The notes below the pieces were generated by a model that did no database searches, was not told the origin of the DNA, and worked only from the letters and a program-made list of their open reading frames with translations. Position numbers and translations under genes: made by a program. Of a DNA stretch of 64,000 nucleotides, positions 44,996-56,799 are shown piece by piece. The stretch is from Ascaphus truei (Eukaryota; Chordata; Amphibia; Anura; Ascaphidae): NCBI GenBank assembly GCA_036426205.1, contig CM071571.1:115134244-115198243 (forward strand), read 5' to 3'. The first letter of the stretch is position 1. The number at the start of each line of letters is the position of its first letter.

Positions 44996-45867
44996 AAAGT
45001 GCTTCATTAAACTATATTGGTACTTATGTGACCCTTTAAAACACTATTCAAATTCAGGTAAAACACACATGAAAGTGTTTGGATGCTCCAAAAAGAAACA
45101 ACCCCTCCCCCCCCTCTTATTCCATCCCACTAATCCCTACAGAAAGCAGATTTTTCCAAACACCTATTCCTGTCAGATAGGGGAGGGGGCAGAGGGGGTC
45201 TTATGGGCATACAGTATGGAACAGAGACACTGCACTCTTGGAGAGTGTCTAGAAATAAAGGGGTCATGACGGTTTATTGATAGACATGTTTATTTTCATA
45301 AGTCAAAACACTCCTGTTTAAGTGATTAAAAGATGCGTGGCTGCTTGATTCATATGTACTATTAATTTACACCCTCCATGTTCCGAAATATAGAGTTTGT
45401 CTGAAAAATTAATTCAGAACAATGTTTTGCGGGGTACAAAAAAAAAATGTTCCACCGTACAGATATTTTCTCACTTTTTTTACCAGCAGTATCCAAAACA
45501 GAGTGTAGTTTGTAGCCCATTACCCGTGTCCCAATACAGAGCAAATGACCAATTGAGGAACAAAGCAGCTTCTCTGAATAGGTCTCCTGGTCTTCACACG
45601 ACGTACACCGCAGCAGACATTTTTTTTTAAAAGTGTGCTCAGAATACTGTATGAGCAAGCAGTGAAGACACGATCTGACGTTTTGGAGGAATGGACCACA
45701 CATTCTGAAGATCATCTGAAAAATCTTACAATTGGTGGTCTACAGTATATTAAAAAAAATGTGAATGCTGCAAACTACTACAATGGAGAACCTCCAAAAA
45801 AAAACTAGCATAAATGTAGATACTGAACTGCATGTAAGAAATTCATAATTATATCATCTTTACTTAC

Positions 45868-45979
45868 CAAGTTTATTTAAATGTTCCCATGCTTGTTCCA
45901 GAGTGTGCAGTTTTTCTTTTGTGATCTCCAGCTCTTTATTTAAGGAATGTATCTGTGTCTTGAGAGATGTACTTTCATA
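45868..45979 (-). CDS. cep290: cep290 exon 27 equivalent
   Basis: This 112-nt exon (37 codons + 1 base) starts YESTSLKTQIHSLNKELEIT and ends WEHLNKL(G), human residues of about 998-1035. Human residue 998 (Cys) is Tyr here. The acceptor is TCTAAACAG and the donor CTTG|GTAAGT. Confidence 0.97.
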
Positions 45980-46551
45980 CTGTTTAGAAAACATTGCAAT
46001 AGTTTGACTTAAATAGCCGAGTACTAGTGCACTCTTGGTACTAGGATAAAGCATTTAATACATAAATGTTATTAGCCAACACAGGGCAATTACTTAATTT
46101 CTTTCAGAAATCAATGTATACTGGAAGGAAATACCGTCAGGTTTTGAGTACTGTACTCAATTTATATCCACAAAGAATTCTTCTTACTGGTCTACTGGAG
46201 GTTTCATAGCCTGTGACAGGGACAAATACATACTCTGGTAGCTGTGCTACTGTACATGACTATCACACATGCGACATTACTCATTTTCTTCCATGAGTTC
46301 GTACACCAGAGTTTACGAAGTATAGTATGGTGGTTAGAATACAGTTTGTAATGTCTTTTACAATAAAGGGGAAAGTTGTCGAAAGTCACTGACCCCTAGT
46401 CCGGTAACAAAAAATAATAATATTTGTTTTGGCAATTTCCAACAGTATTACATAGCCTTGATGTGTATGGTATCACACCTGCCCTGTGGTCTTTTTGTTC
46501 TTAGCTTCGCGTCAACTACAAAAAGATAAATGTCCAGAAACATTTTTAGAG

Positions 46552-46680
46552 CAGGAGTGGGCAAACGCTAGTCCTCAAGGGCCACCAATAATCAATGATT
46601 GAACCACCTGTGCTGAAGCAGGGTTATCCTGAAAACCTGACCTGTTGGTTGTCCTTGAGGACTGGAGTTGCCCACCAATG
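46552..46680. mobile_element. hAT MITE (129 bp) in intron 26
   Basis: The ends CAGGAGTGGGCAAACGCTAG and CTGGAGTTGCCCACCAATG are imperfect inverted repeats. The flanks are a perfect 8-bp duplication, TTTTAGAG (46544-46551 and 46681-46688). The interior (TCCTCAAGGGCCACCAA; TGAAGCAGGGTTATCCTGAA) is a familiar frog MITE sequence. Confidence 0.9.
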
Positions 46681-46845
46681 TTTTAGAGGATTACGCAAAA
46701 GCCTTTAACATTGTGTTGGTTATTTAAGTCATTATGGAGTTTGGGTTTTAGTATCAAATGTCTGAAACAATACAAAATGAAATTTGCTGAAAGAGAAGGC
46801 AATTTAAACATGGAACATGTAAACATTGTCTTTATATTAATATAC

Positions 46846-47019
46846 CTCCAGGTGCTCCAGGTTAGCCGTCCTCTGAACAAGCAGATTATCCTTCTGCAGC
46901 ATGTCCCTATACTTGGCAGTCAATTCATTATACTGTTTGTTTGCCATCTCCAGCTCTGACATTGCAACACTACCATCCAAAGCCTTTTGTATTGCTGCTA
47001 TTTTAAAGGCAGCCATTTC
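46846..47019 (-). CDS. cep290: cep290 exon 26 equivalent
   Basis: This 174-nt, 58-codon exon (phase 0 at both ends) encodes EMAAFKIAAIQKALDGSVAM and KQYNELTAKYRDMLQKDNLL, ending NLEHLE, human residues of about 940-997. The acceptor is GTTTGTGCAG and the donor GAG|GTATAT. It borders the intron equivalent to human intron 26. Confidence 0.98.
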
Positions 47020-47495
47020 CTGCACAAACAAAAATGATGGTGTTTATACTTTAGTTACTGAAAGTGGAAAAATGCATTGCATAGTGTATCCCATGCAAGT
47101 ATGTAGTTTCAACATCGAGAAGCAACATATTTCTCACAATAACTGTATACTTTTTGCTAGCAAGAATTTTTCCAACAATACAAAACAATGTCTCTTGCCC
47201 AAATCTAGTGTTAGAATCAGTGATTATATAACTAGGAACATTTTAAGTACACGTAAAAGTGCTAGTATTTGTTTATACGACTACAAACATCTAAGGAATA
47301 ATTCACCTGAAAGGTCAGCGCAGCAAGGACACTCAGTGCAAGACCTCCAGGACCGAATACATTTACGTTGGCAACATATAGATTGATGTAGCTATTGTTC
47401 AGCTCAAACACAATATTTGCAATAGATAAATAGCAAAGCAGAATGTTTTTTTGTTTGTGCATAAGTTGATGAAAATATATTTGGCGTTAGGACTA

Positions 47496-49328
47496 TGTAG
47501 CCATGCCTGGTATGGCTACTAGTCTGCCCTCGTTGGCATGCAAGTCCTGGTAAGAGCAAGCAGTACCAGTACCAATTATGGGTTTTCCCCACACAGGCAG
47601 CTTCCTTGAGTGACAGGGGAGGAGGTGGGACTAGGTCTGTGTTCTGCCCAATCATGGGTTCAGACCTAGTACCTTCCCCCTACTGTACTTATGGGAGGTG
47701 CAACCCCAAATTCATTAGTGTCTCTGCCGTTGAGAGAGACAGGGTATTACGCAGGGCTGCTGTGCAGTGGCAGGCACTGGTCCTCTTACCTAAGGGGGAG
47801 AGTGAGTGATTCCCCATGTCCTGCTAGTGGGCTGGGGAAGAGCAGGGACTGCTGTGGGGGCCATTGATCCGTAGTGAAGGTCCAGGGACCATCCCATTGT
47901 AGAGGGAGAGGGGGGTTGGACCAGTATTAAAGTGGTTGCACCCCATATGGCCACCCCCTGATCTCACCAGGGAGGCAAGGGGTTAACTGGACTGCGGTCC
48001 AGGAATGTGGCTTACACCTTGTCATGTCAGGAAACTGTATGTTCCCCTGTCCCATGTTTCACTATAATGTCAGTGTCTGCACCACAATGGGGATTTAGTG
48101 ACAAACTGTGATTTATTTTACAGCGGAGAATTTTGTGTTAAAGTATGAAACGGTTTAAGTGGTATTTGTGTATCTCCGGTTCTGAAGGTCACAGCAGGCT
48201 GAAACTTGGATCATATGATCCCAGTTCCGGCATTAAGATCTGGAAAGTTTGGACCCGCTGGACCTAATGGAACCGGATATTTTAATATGTCTGTGTTTTA
48301 ACTTTAATATTGTATTCCAAGGCGGGGATAAAAACCCGTGCAGATTCCTTCACACAAAGAAATGCAAATGGTCAGGGGGGCGACCCAAAGTCTAGGAACC
48401 AAGTACTGATCAAAAGACTCTGCCACTCTAACTGTTTATCTGAGGGCGGAGAAGCATCAAACTGGAGTGGTTTGTAAGTGTTATATCTACACCTACAAAC
48501 AATGAAGATCCTGCCAGATACTTCATCTGGTAGACTGGTCGTCGTCCCTGATTTAATTATGGGGCTACAGAAATAAGACCCTCAGAGTCCCAGTACGCAT
48601 GGGCTAACTAGCTGGGGGGCATGGGTTAAACTGTGTTTCCACGTTAGGGATTGGATACAGATAATTGTTCACCAATAGTCTGTATTCAATGTTAAGAATA
48701 GGGTTACAAAGGTATATAAAACTGTGTCAACCCTACAGTTTTTCTTGTTCTTCTGATTTCACCTTGAATGTCACCGGATTGCTGGAGAATTGCTAGCTGA
48801 TACTTCTCCATTCCCCAACCCTAAGTAAGTGTTACCTTCTTGCCGGTTAATTGTACTATATTGCTGTGTTCACCTTTTTAAGGAATAAATATATTTTATT
48901 ATATCTAAGCCTCGTTCAGTTCAACCCAGATATTTGGTGTTTGTTATATCTTGTCATAAGTTACTGTGACACCCATGTTTGGAGACAAATCAGTGACTGT
49001 ATTGGGCAGGACTGCCTGGATACTGTTGTGGTTGCAGAAGAATAAAGCCGGTGCAAATTATCTATACCTCCCACCTGGTGTGTAATCTTTCTGGGGGGAG
49101 AGGAAACCGTTCTACAGTGGGAGATTACCTCCATACATCTGGAGCCTACAGCAGATGGAGACGCTGTGTACCATGAAGTAAATATCGGGTGTATATACCC
49201 CAGAAGCCTGTCCTGGGGTCACCACAACCATCGGTGGACAACTCAGCATTTTGTGAGCCAACAGGTAGCATGCACCATACACTTGGTAACAGAGGAACCT
49301 CCCAGAGGGTGGGGGAAACACTGTTACA
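47496..49328 (+). mobile_element. LTR-like element, copy C, with a nested insertion
   Basis: It begins TGTAGCCATGCCTGG and ends ACACTGTTACA, the termini of the same family as copy B. AATAAA occurs near 49042. Compared with copy E, about 1 kb (about 47930-48990) interrupts the family sequence between GAAGGTCCAGGGACCATCC and CAGTGACTGTATTGGGCAGG. That insert has its own AATAAA (48883) and may be another LTR. No coding region. Confidence 0.55.
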
Positions 49329-49455
49329 TCTATAAAAAGAGTTACTTAAAGAAAAAAAAAATCTTTGGAGCACCTCAGGTGCATACAGTAGGTGCACATT
49401 GCTATGAGTCTTTTCTCAGAACTGAGCTCATTAACGTTACAAAACGTAATCTCTC

Positions 49456-49855
49456 TTTAAAGGAGCAATCCACCCGGGATTTTTATTTATTTTTTAACAT
49501 AGGATTGAAGGAGGGGGTCTCCAGAGTTGAAGCCCATTAATTTCAGCTCTGGGGACCCCCTGCTTCCAGTGATACTTCCCTCCGTAGGCGGTGTCGTTAT
49601 CTCCTGCAAGGTTAAAGCTCCTGCGTCACCAGACGACGTCACGGCTTCCTATTGGCCGCATAGCACAGGAGCTTTGAAAAGTGGCCATTGTGTGCTCCCT
49701 GCTAGCCGAGTGGCTACCCACACCCCCTACAGAGGTAAGTATCTCTGGAAGCAGGGGGTCCCTGGAGCCGAACTTAATGGGATTCAGCTCTGGAGACCCC
49801 CTGCTTCAATCCTAAATGTTAAAAAAAAACAACAAAAACACACACCTTTCGAAAA
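49456..49855. mobile_element. T2/Kolobok-type MITE
   Basis: The left end is TTAAAGGAGCAATCCACCC, the TTAAAGGRR terminus described for Xenopus T2-type MITEs, with TTAA as target. The right end near 49846-49855 reads CACCTTTC, a worn inverted counterpart. Subterminal inverted segments (GAAGGAGGGGGTCTCCAGAG; GACCCCCTGCTTCAATCCTA) form a foldback. It resembles the foldback at 51370-52950. Confidence 0.6.
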
Positions 49856-50494
49856 TGAAAATACAGATTCTTTGTCCCAATAAATTGGTCCGACACAGGT
49901 TTCTGCAGTTCCAAATATGTATCCCTCCTAGAGGCAGTAACAAGCTTCAGGCAAATGCAGAGAACAGGTTAACAATGGAGAACAGACTTGGGCAATGAAT
50001 TTCTGTTTTGTTCTGACTTATCTCCTCTCAAACAGGATTCATATCGTTATTTCCATGCTACTAAATTAACCTATTCATGGACTATTATTAGATTAGAAAG
50101 CCAAAAGCTGCATATTATTATTAAAAAAAAAAAAAAAACTAAACCTTGGATACATGAGATGTTGTATGTACCAACTTTTGTTCCACTCTGTGTCTCAAAC
50201 AATACAATGTTTACCTTAAATGTGCTTCTCTCTCACATCCCACAATCAGTTTTACAAAATAACATTACAGAATAGAGTCTGGGGAACAAAATGTATTACA
50301 GCAGACAGGACAGAATTTGAATGACATAAATCAAATAGAGTCCATAAGGGAATCACAGAAAGCCATTTTCACCTGCTTGGATTGCCTCTTCAACTAAAAA
50401 TATTTAAGATTAATCCCACATAAGCAGTGACCATAGATTATATACAATATACATTTGCTTTTTTAAAGGTACAGTACAAACTTCTAACCATTAC

Positions 50495-50725
50495 CTTATA
50501 TCTCTGTAGGTATCCAATCCTTTCTCCCACTGCAGTCTCCATCTCTGTTAGTTCATTCTTTAATTTAACATTTTCTTTTCTCAGATGTTGTTCCATTTCA
50601 AGTAAAGTTGTGTATCTTCTCGTCAGTGACTTCTCATTTACTCGGAGGACGGTCATTTTTCTGGAGCTCTCTGCAAGTAGTTTTTTTATTTCATCCGGCG
50701 TCATCTTAAAAGCGTCTAACAAATT
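50495..50725 (-). CDS. cep290: cep290 exon 25 equivalent
   Basis: This 231-nt, 77-codon exon (phase 0 at both ends) starts NLLDAFKMTPDEIKKLLAES, contains VNEKSLTRRYTTLLEMEQHL and ends GERIGYLQRYK, human residues of about 863-939. The acceptor is TTTGCAATGCAG and the donor AAG|GTAATG. Confidence 0.97.
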
Positions 50726-51369
50726 CTGCATTGCAAACAAATATATAAATACATTATTTCCAGATGCTAGATAGTTAACATATAAAACACAAACTGATAA
50801 TTATGCAGAAAAAGACCATCATAAAGCTCAGGGTTGCCGAGTAAGACAATTCCCTGCAAGGATATGAATAAAAGACAGTAAAACTGCACTATGACAGATA
50901 ACACTCATCCTTAATCAACTGCAGCTGAACACCAAGATCCAAAAGTGACATTCCAGGATGGAGACCACAAGACTTTCCCACGTTACAGAATGATGCGTAA
51001 AATGAATTTAAGAAAATGGAGTGCAAGTAAAAAATCTGTACTTTCCCCCCCCCCCCTTTAACATTGTCATGGGCCTATTCAGTTTGCTTCGATAAGTGTT
51101 AGACAGTTTTGAGCACTTTTAGAGTGAGTTTGTATGTGTAGCTATTTAGAAAGCTCCAATAACATGGCAAACTCGCTTGAAACCTGCTAATTCCCGATTG
51201 GTCTCGCTCCCGCTCAGACAAACCGATTGTTAGCTCAAAAAATGCTCAAACTGTCATTTTTTGGCAAATTGCGCTATTCAGGTACTTCTGAAATGCAAAT
51301 AACGGTTGCAACTCACACATTCTGGATCTGGATTTGCGATGTGACTGATGGAGAAAATGTGTTCTTACT

Positions 51370-52950
51370 ACAGCGGATTGAAGCCGGGTGTCTCTGGAGC
51401 TGACACGCATTAATACCAGCTCCGGAGACACCCTGCTTAAATTCTATGTTATAAAAATATATTTAGAGGCAGCTTCATTACCTTGGCGGCTAACTGCAAG
51501 GGTAATGAAGGGGTTAAATACCAGTGTCCCATTTCTTGGGGGTAGAGGGAGTGGCTGAAGGTTGGAGTTGCCCCAGGGTGGGTGTTTAGGAGTACTGAGA
51601 GGGCTGGGGGAGGGGTTAACACCTTCATTACCTTAGTGGTTACTACCGCTAATCTAATGAAGGGGTTAACCCCTCCCGCTACCCACCTGGTAGGCCTAAA
51701 ACACCCACCACAGGCCAAATACTACCTTCACCCACCCCCTCTACCCCAATAAAACTAGAATACAACAATCAATACTATCCAATACACCCATTGATTACCA
51801 GTGTGTTTTACCTATGCGCTTACTGGGAGAAAAGATAACCCCAATGGCAATGAATGGGCACCCTACTACCCACCTCCTCTACTCCCAACAACTCCCCTCC
51901 ACCCCAACACATACAGTACAATAATGGGAAAAATCCCTATTATCCACATTTGGATAATAGCACATTTGCCCATTAAAAATAAAACATTACCCAGCCAGCA
52001 TATAGTAAATTAAAGTTGTACTTACCCCTGCCAAGATGAAGGCCAACCTCGTCCTCACCTTCATCCTCCGTGGGCAGCAAAATTAAAATAAAAAAACAAA
52101 CTACTGGCCACTAATCCTTAAATTACCTTAGCGGTTAGTACCGCTATAGTAATTAATGGGTTAATTCCGTCTGCTACCCCCCCCTAGGAGGCCTAATCAC
52201 CCTCCCCGGGGCAACTTTTTAATGAGCAAATACACTATAATCCTGATCAGGATGATAATAGGGATTTTGCCCAATACTGTATTGTATGTGTTAGGGGGGT
52301 GGGGGTTGTTGGGGGTAGGTAGTAGGGTTCCCATTCATTGCCATTGGGGTTATCTTTGCTCCCATTGAGGGCATAGGTAACCACACTGGCAATCAATGGG
52401 TGTACTGGATAGTATTGGTTGTTGTATTGTATTTTAATGTTTATTGGGGATAGAGGGGGTGGGTGAAGGGGGTAGTTGCCCCTGTGTAGTGGGAGGGGTT
52501 AACCCCTTCATTACCTTAGCAGAATTAACCGCTACCGTAATGAATGGGTTAACCCTTCTCGCAACCCTCGCGGTAGGCCTAACCACCCACCCTGGGGCAA
52601 CTACCCCCTCCTCCCAACCCCAACAAACCAGGTACTCTGGTATAATTAATTATCTAAGGTAATGAAGCTGTTTTTGTTTTGTTTTAATAACAGAGTATTG
52701 CAGCAGGGCGTCTCCGGAGCTGAACCGCATTAATTTCAGCCCCAGGAACCCTCTGCTTCCTGAGTTAGAGGCCCAGGCATGGAGTGCCGGTATCTCCCTG
52801 CATTGTTTGAATCTCCCGCGTCACATCACTGGGACATTAAAACTTTGTGGAGATACCGGCACTCCATACCAGAGCCTGTAACTCGGGAAGCAGGGGGTCC
52901 CCGAGCTTCAAATGAATGTGATTCAGCCCCGGAGACCCCCTGCTTCAATA
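51370..52950. mobile_element. 1.6-kb foldback element
   Basis: The left part (about 51640-51960) and right part (about 52245-52620) are inverted copies, e.g. GATAACCCCAATGGCAATGA on the left and its complement on the right. The outer ends are also paired (GAAGC..GGGTGTCTC..GGAGC and GGAGACCCCCTGCTTCAATA). A repeated motif CCTTCATTACCTTAG...TAATGAANGGGTTAACCC occurs at 51475, 51630, 52125 and 52510. There is no coding region. The spacer is about 52000-52240. Confidence 0.7.
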
Positions 52951-53065
52951 CTATGTTCTTAAACTAAAATAAAAACAGTGCAATCGTCTGTAAGAGCTGT
53001 GCATGGAGATGCAGCTCTCTGTGCAGGGTTTTCTTAGCATGAGCTTTGACAGATGCTATTCTTAC

Positions 53066-53168
53066 CATGTATTCTTTTATTTGTACTTCATCATGCTCTT
53101 TCTGACTCTCCAACTTTGTCTTTTCTTCTTTTAGCTTCTCTGATTCTACTTGCCAGGTTTCTCTTTCA
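53066..53168 (-). CDS. cep290: cep290 exon 24 equivalent
   Basis: This 103-nt exon (1 + 34 codons) completes the split serine codon AG|T of exon 23. It encodes ERETWQVESEKLKEEKTKLE and ends IKEYM, human residues of about 828-862. The acceptor is TGTTATTCTAG and the donor ATG|GTAAGA. Confidence 0.96.
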
Positions 53169-53572
53169 CTAGAATAACACAGAATGTATTTAAGTAACTT
53201 TGGTAAATTATGGCAATCAAAAAGTGACAAAATTCCTCCCCATTTACATGTCTCAGACAGGTTCCCAAACCTGTCTTACCCAATAATCACAGTATACAGG
53301 GATTCTGGGTAATGACATGCAAATACGTACTTGGGCACAACTTTTTGCTTCTTATCCGATTTAATGTCGATAGTGAGCACTATGGTTACTTAATTGAAGG
53401 TCATTACCAAAAATTCCTGGCTGCAATGGAAGTACTGTATTTAGTGTGATTATGAGGTAAAGCAAGTTTATGGACGTGTCTGAGACCTGTTAGTGTGCTC
53501 ATAAGCGTTCTTTGTAATTATTATACAATGCTAAGGTTTCTGAAATGTTTGAAGGCAGCACATGCTACGTAC

Positions 53573-53688
53573 CTCTGATATTCTTTGTAGAACAGTCCTT
53601 GCTGATGGCGAATCACTGCAAATTTTCTTTTATAGTCTTCCAATGCGTCTTCCATGTTTATAACCAACTGTTCTTTAGATTCTATTTC
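53573..53688 (-). CDS. cep290: cep290 exon 23 equivalent
   Basis: This 116-nt exon (38 codons + 2 bases) starts EIESKEQLVINMEDALEDYK and contains KRKFAVIRHQQGLFYKEYQ, human residues of about 790-828. The acceptor is TTGATCTGCAG and the donor AG|GTACGT. Confidence 0.97.
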
Positions 53689-54854
53689 CTGCAGATCAAA
53701 ATAATAATGAGAGACAGATATACGTAGCAGAACTTAGAATAAGCACTACTCTATTCTCTTAATATCTTTTAAAAGGCTTAGTACCCATTAAACCTCCAAC
53801 ACAGAAAAAGAAAACACTGCACTCCCCATATCTATTAATCTATTATGCAATTTAATATTGTATATATTTTTCTGTTAAAGTGGATGTTCCCGTTTGCTAC
53901 ATTAATATTTCTTAGTACAGAACAACACATACCAACCTGTGTGACAAGTGTTTCAGTGACATTTATTTGGTCTTGGTTTCTCATTAGAAAATATATTCTC
54001 TGGTCAAAAGCAAACAATGATATTCCTTAAGCTCTCGAAGCTACAATATATCAGCAGTTGTCACTGAATTGAAAATAAGCTTCCTTTCCAATATGTGCAG
54101 AACTCTCCAGAACATATTTCTTATAACCTTTCTATACAAAAGTCAAATAATGTAACCCAAAAAATTAAATATTCCCTGCAAATTCAGTTTTTTAAATAAC
54201 AAAAGGATGGAACATCTTTGTGTGTTTTTTTTTTTTAAGTTTACCAAAAATAATGTATAATCGATGCGAGAAAAATGCAATTACTGATTGTTCTAAATAC
54301 TTAAACATTGATTGAAGCTGAGAGATGTCTTCAATTTTATACAAGCTATTTAAGGAGCTAGTTCTTTTTGTTAGACCAACAAAAACATGAAGGACATACT
54401 GTATGCCTACAAAGTATCGGAAGTTGCCCTATTCTTACAATATTCTAATCTAAATCTTCCTACAGACTAAAATGATATACAAGTAATTTCTTTACTGTTG
54501 TTTGAAGCAGCAATCCAGCAGGCAGAGCACTTGATTTGGTACCGTGCAAAAGTCTCAAAATTCATGTGGTTTTAAATTATGTAAGTCTGAGCCTTGGAAC
54601 GTTTAAAAATGATTACATTTTTAGATCATTAAAAACACACACAAAAAAAAAACCCATTGATCTAGTGTTACACCAAGTGCATTTTTTTAACAACGGTTTT
54701 CACTTCAATAGACACCTCGTTAAGAAGTTGCACCTGTCTGGGGGAATCATTTTTCTTTAATTTCCTTTATAGACCAGTCAGTATATGCTGTAATTTAATA
54801 TGAACAGACCAGTAGCATAGGGAAATAAATTGAATTTGCATGAGAATACTGTAC
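53689..54854. other. intron 22, unassigned
   Basis: AT-rich intron with short homopolymers. I see no gene, terminal repeat or element. Confidence 0.6.
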
Positions 54855-55004
54855 CTGCAAAAGATGCAAGGTATACTCATTGAGCGAGTTGATGAGGTTA
54901 GTGCTCGAGAGAGACATTCCTTCTGGTAGGTCTATTGCTCTGAATACAACGTTGGCTCCTTCAGACTGGTGCTGAATTGCAAGTTCATTTTCAAGATATG
55001 AAAT
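54855..55004 (-). CDS. cep290: cep290 exon 22 equivalent
   Basis: This 150-nt, 50-codon exon (phase 0 at both ends) encodes ISYLENELAIQHQSEGANVV, FRAIDLPEGM and NSLNEYTLHLLQ, human residues of about 740-789. The SEG-NVVF-IDLP block is a clear CEP290 signature. The acceptor is CTCTTTCTAG and the donor CAG|GTACAG. Confidence 0.97.
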
Positions 55005-55066
55005 CTAGAAAGAGAATACACGAAGAGTACAATAGAGAACTGGTTATGCATTTTGACTCTACGACG

Positions 55067-55168
55067 TTGATCCAAAAAATGGTGCTAAGCTTTAGCACGC
55101 CTACATGTATACTTCAATTCATGAATGGGAGAAGATAGGTGTAAAGCTTAGCACCCTTTCTTGGATTT
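55067..55168. repeat. short foldback in intron 21
   Basis: GATCCAAAAAATGGTGCTAA (55067) and TTAGCACCCTTTCTTGGATT (to 55168) are inverted counterparts. Each is next to an AAGCTTTAGCAC or TGTAAAGCTTAG segment. The approximately 100-bp unit may be a small MITE. Confidence 0.65.
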
Positions 55169-55517
55169 GTACCTATGAACCTAGTGACTCATTGAATTAG
55201 TTGGCAATTTGGTTTGTTTTCACTTGTTCTTGCCATGGACAAGGTTGGATTTATATTTGTGACAAAACAAAACTGATAAACGCCATTTATGAAGTGCATT
55301 ACAGATCCAACACTACAGTAAACAGTAGTTTCTTCATCACCAAGCTGCATTCCTTGACAGAGATGCATATAATGACTGTGTGTTAATTGATTGGTGTTTC
55401 AATCAGAACCTTCATGTACACAGATCTGGAACATAACTGGATGCCCACGATATTGTCAGTTGAATATCTCCACTAGTTGATTATACTAGTAGTTTCTGCC
55501 TTGGTACAATTACTTAC

Positions 55518-55682
55518 CTTCTCAATGGCTTTTGCCAACTGGTTTGAAACGTTTGTAGCTTCTTTCCGTGATCCTTTCAGCTCTTGCCTTAATTCTTCAT
55601 TTCTTCCTGTGAGTTGATCAGCTTGGGCTTTCAAGTGCACACTGATGTCAAACATGCCCTCCTTATTCTTTGATTCTATAGC
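55518..55682 (-). CDS. cep290: cep290 exon 21 equivalent
   Basis: This 165-nt, 55-codon exon (phase 0 at both ends) starts AIESKNKEGMFDISVHLKAQ and contains DQLTGRNEELRQELKGSRKE, human residues of about 685-739. The acceptor is GATCCCTTAG and the donor AAG|GTAAGT. Confidence 0.97.
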
Positions 55683-56164
55683 CTAAGGGATCAGAAGCAT
55701 ATTCATACATGCAGTGCCGAATTAAAACTGATAATTGTTTACATCCAATTATTTTATTAATAATCTCAATATTAATCTGAGCACAAGGGATATTCACCAT
55801 GCAATTTGTTTAACAACAAAAAGAAGCTGTAGATTTACTTGCTAAATATTATTTGGACTACAGTACATACTGTATGAAAATTGTGACTTATAATGGTGAC
55901 ATTAATTACATGGGCGTTTATGCATTGCCCATATGTCCATTTGCATTTTGCTTTGAAACTATTGAATCTGTAGTAGCGCTGTGCTTACACAAATCTAGGT
56001 AAGTAGATCCTACAATTCTTTCTGACATTTACTACTTTACCAAAATAGCACAGTTGTAACTTAAAATCAAAGCAGCAACTGCTGTTTTAATAAAACCTGG
56101 GAAGAGTGAGAAATAAGTAATGTAATGCTCCTGTAGATACACATTGCTGTCAGGTACTACTTAC

Positions 56165-56307
56165 ATTAACTAATCGTTCCAGACTAGGGATCATTAGGGC
56201 CGTTTCTCCTCCTGTAAGGGTGGAATCCTTCTGTGTCTCTTTGATGGCTTGTAATATTTCCCCCATTCCTTTCTGCAGCTGCTTATTTTCTTCAGACAGC
56301 TCTTTCA
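56165..56307 (-). CDS. cep290: cep290 exon 20 equivalent
   Basis: This 143-nt exon (2 + 47 codons) completes the split leucine codon T|TG. It encodes KELSEENKQLQKGMGEILQA and ends IPSLERLVN, human residues of about 637-684. The acceptor is GTCTGCCCAG and the donor AAT|GTAAGT. Confidence 0.97.
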
Positions 56308-56591
56308 CTGGGCAGACAAAGAAAAATATATTGTACCATGGTAGTTTGGTCAAAACAGTACTGAAGCATTTTGATGCGTTTATTTCTGACCACAGTTATG
56401 CAATGTGGTCCTAGCAAATAGGTAAAGTAAACCGATGCTTTTCTTGTATGAATACTTCCATAGTCTTAGTTTCAATTTTGGGGAAAAAAACTGTAAATAC
56501 TTTAACTAAAAGGAACCTTTTATTTTATTGTGATATGCAATAGTCATCACAATCATCTTGCTCTTTCCCCTGGAAGATATCATACACTTAC

Positions 56592-56676
56592 ATTTCGATT
56601 TCAGCTCTGCCACAATAGTTCTATTTCTCTCCAGTTCTCTTTCCTGGTCATTTAGCTGTTTTGAAAGATGGTCATT
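56592..56676 (-). CDS. cep290: cep290 exon 19 equivalent
   Basis: This 85-nt exon (28 codons + 1 base) encodes NDHLSKQLNDQERELERNRT and IVAELKSK, human residues of about 609-637. The acceptor is TTTCTTTGCAG and the donor T|GTAAGTG. It is the first cep290 exon in the window; exon 18 and all upstream exons lie beyond 64000. Confidence 0.95.
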
Positions 56677-56799
56677 CTGCAAAGAAAAACAAAAACACCC
56701 TTGTGTCCATGTGCTAATTTCCTCAACAATGTAGAGGAAACATTGGTATTAACTTGCCCTCCCCTATGCTTTACTATTATTTCACAAATATCACACTAA

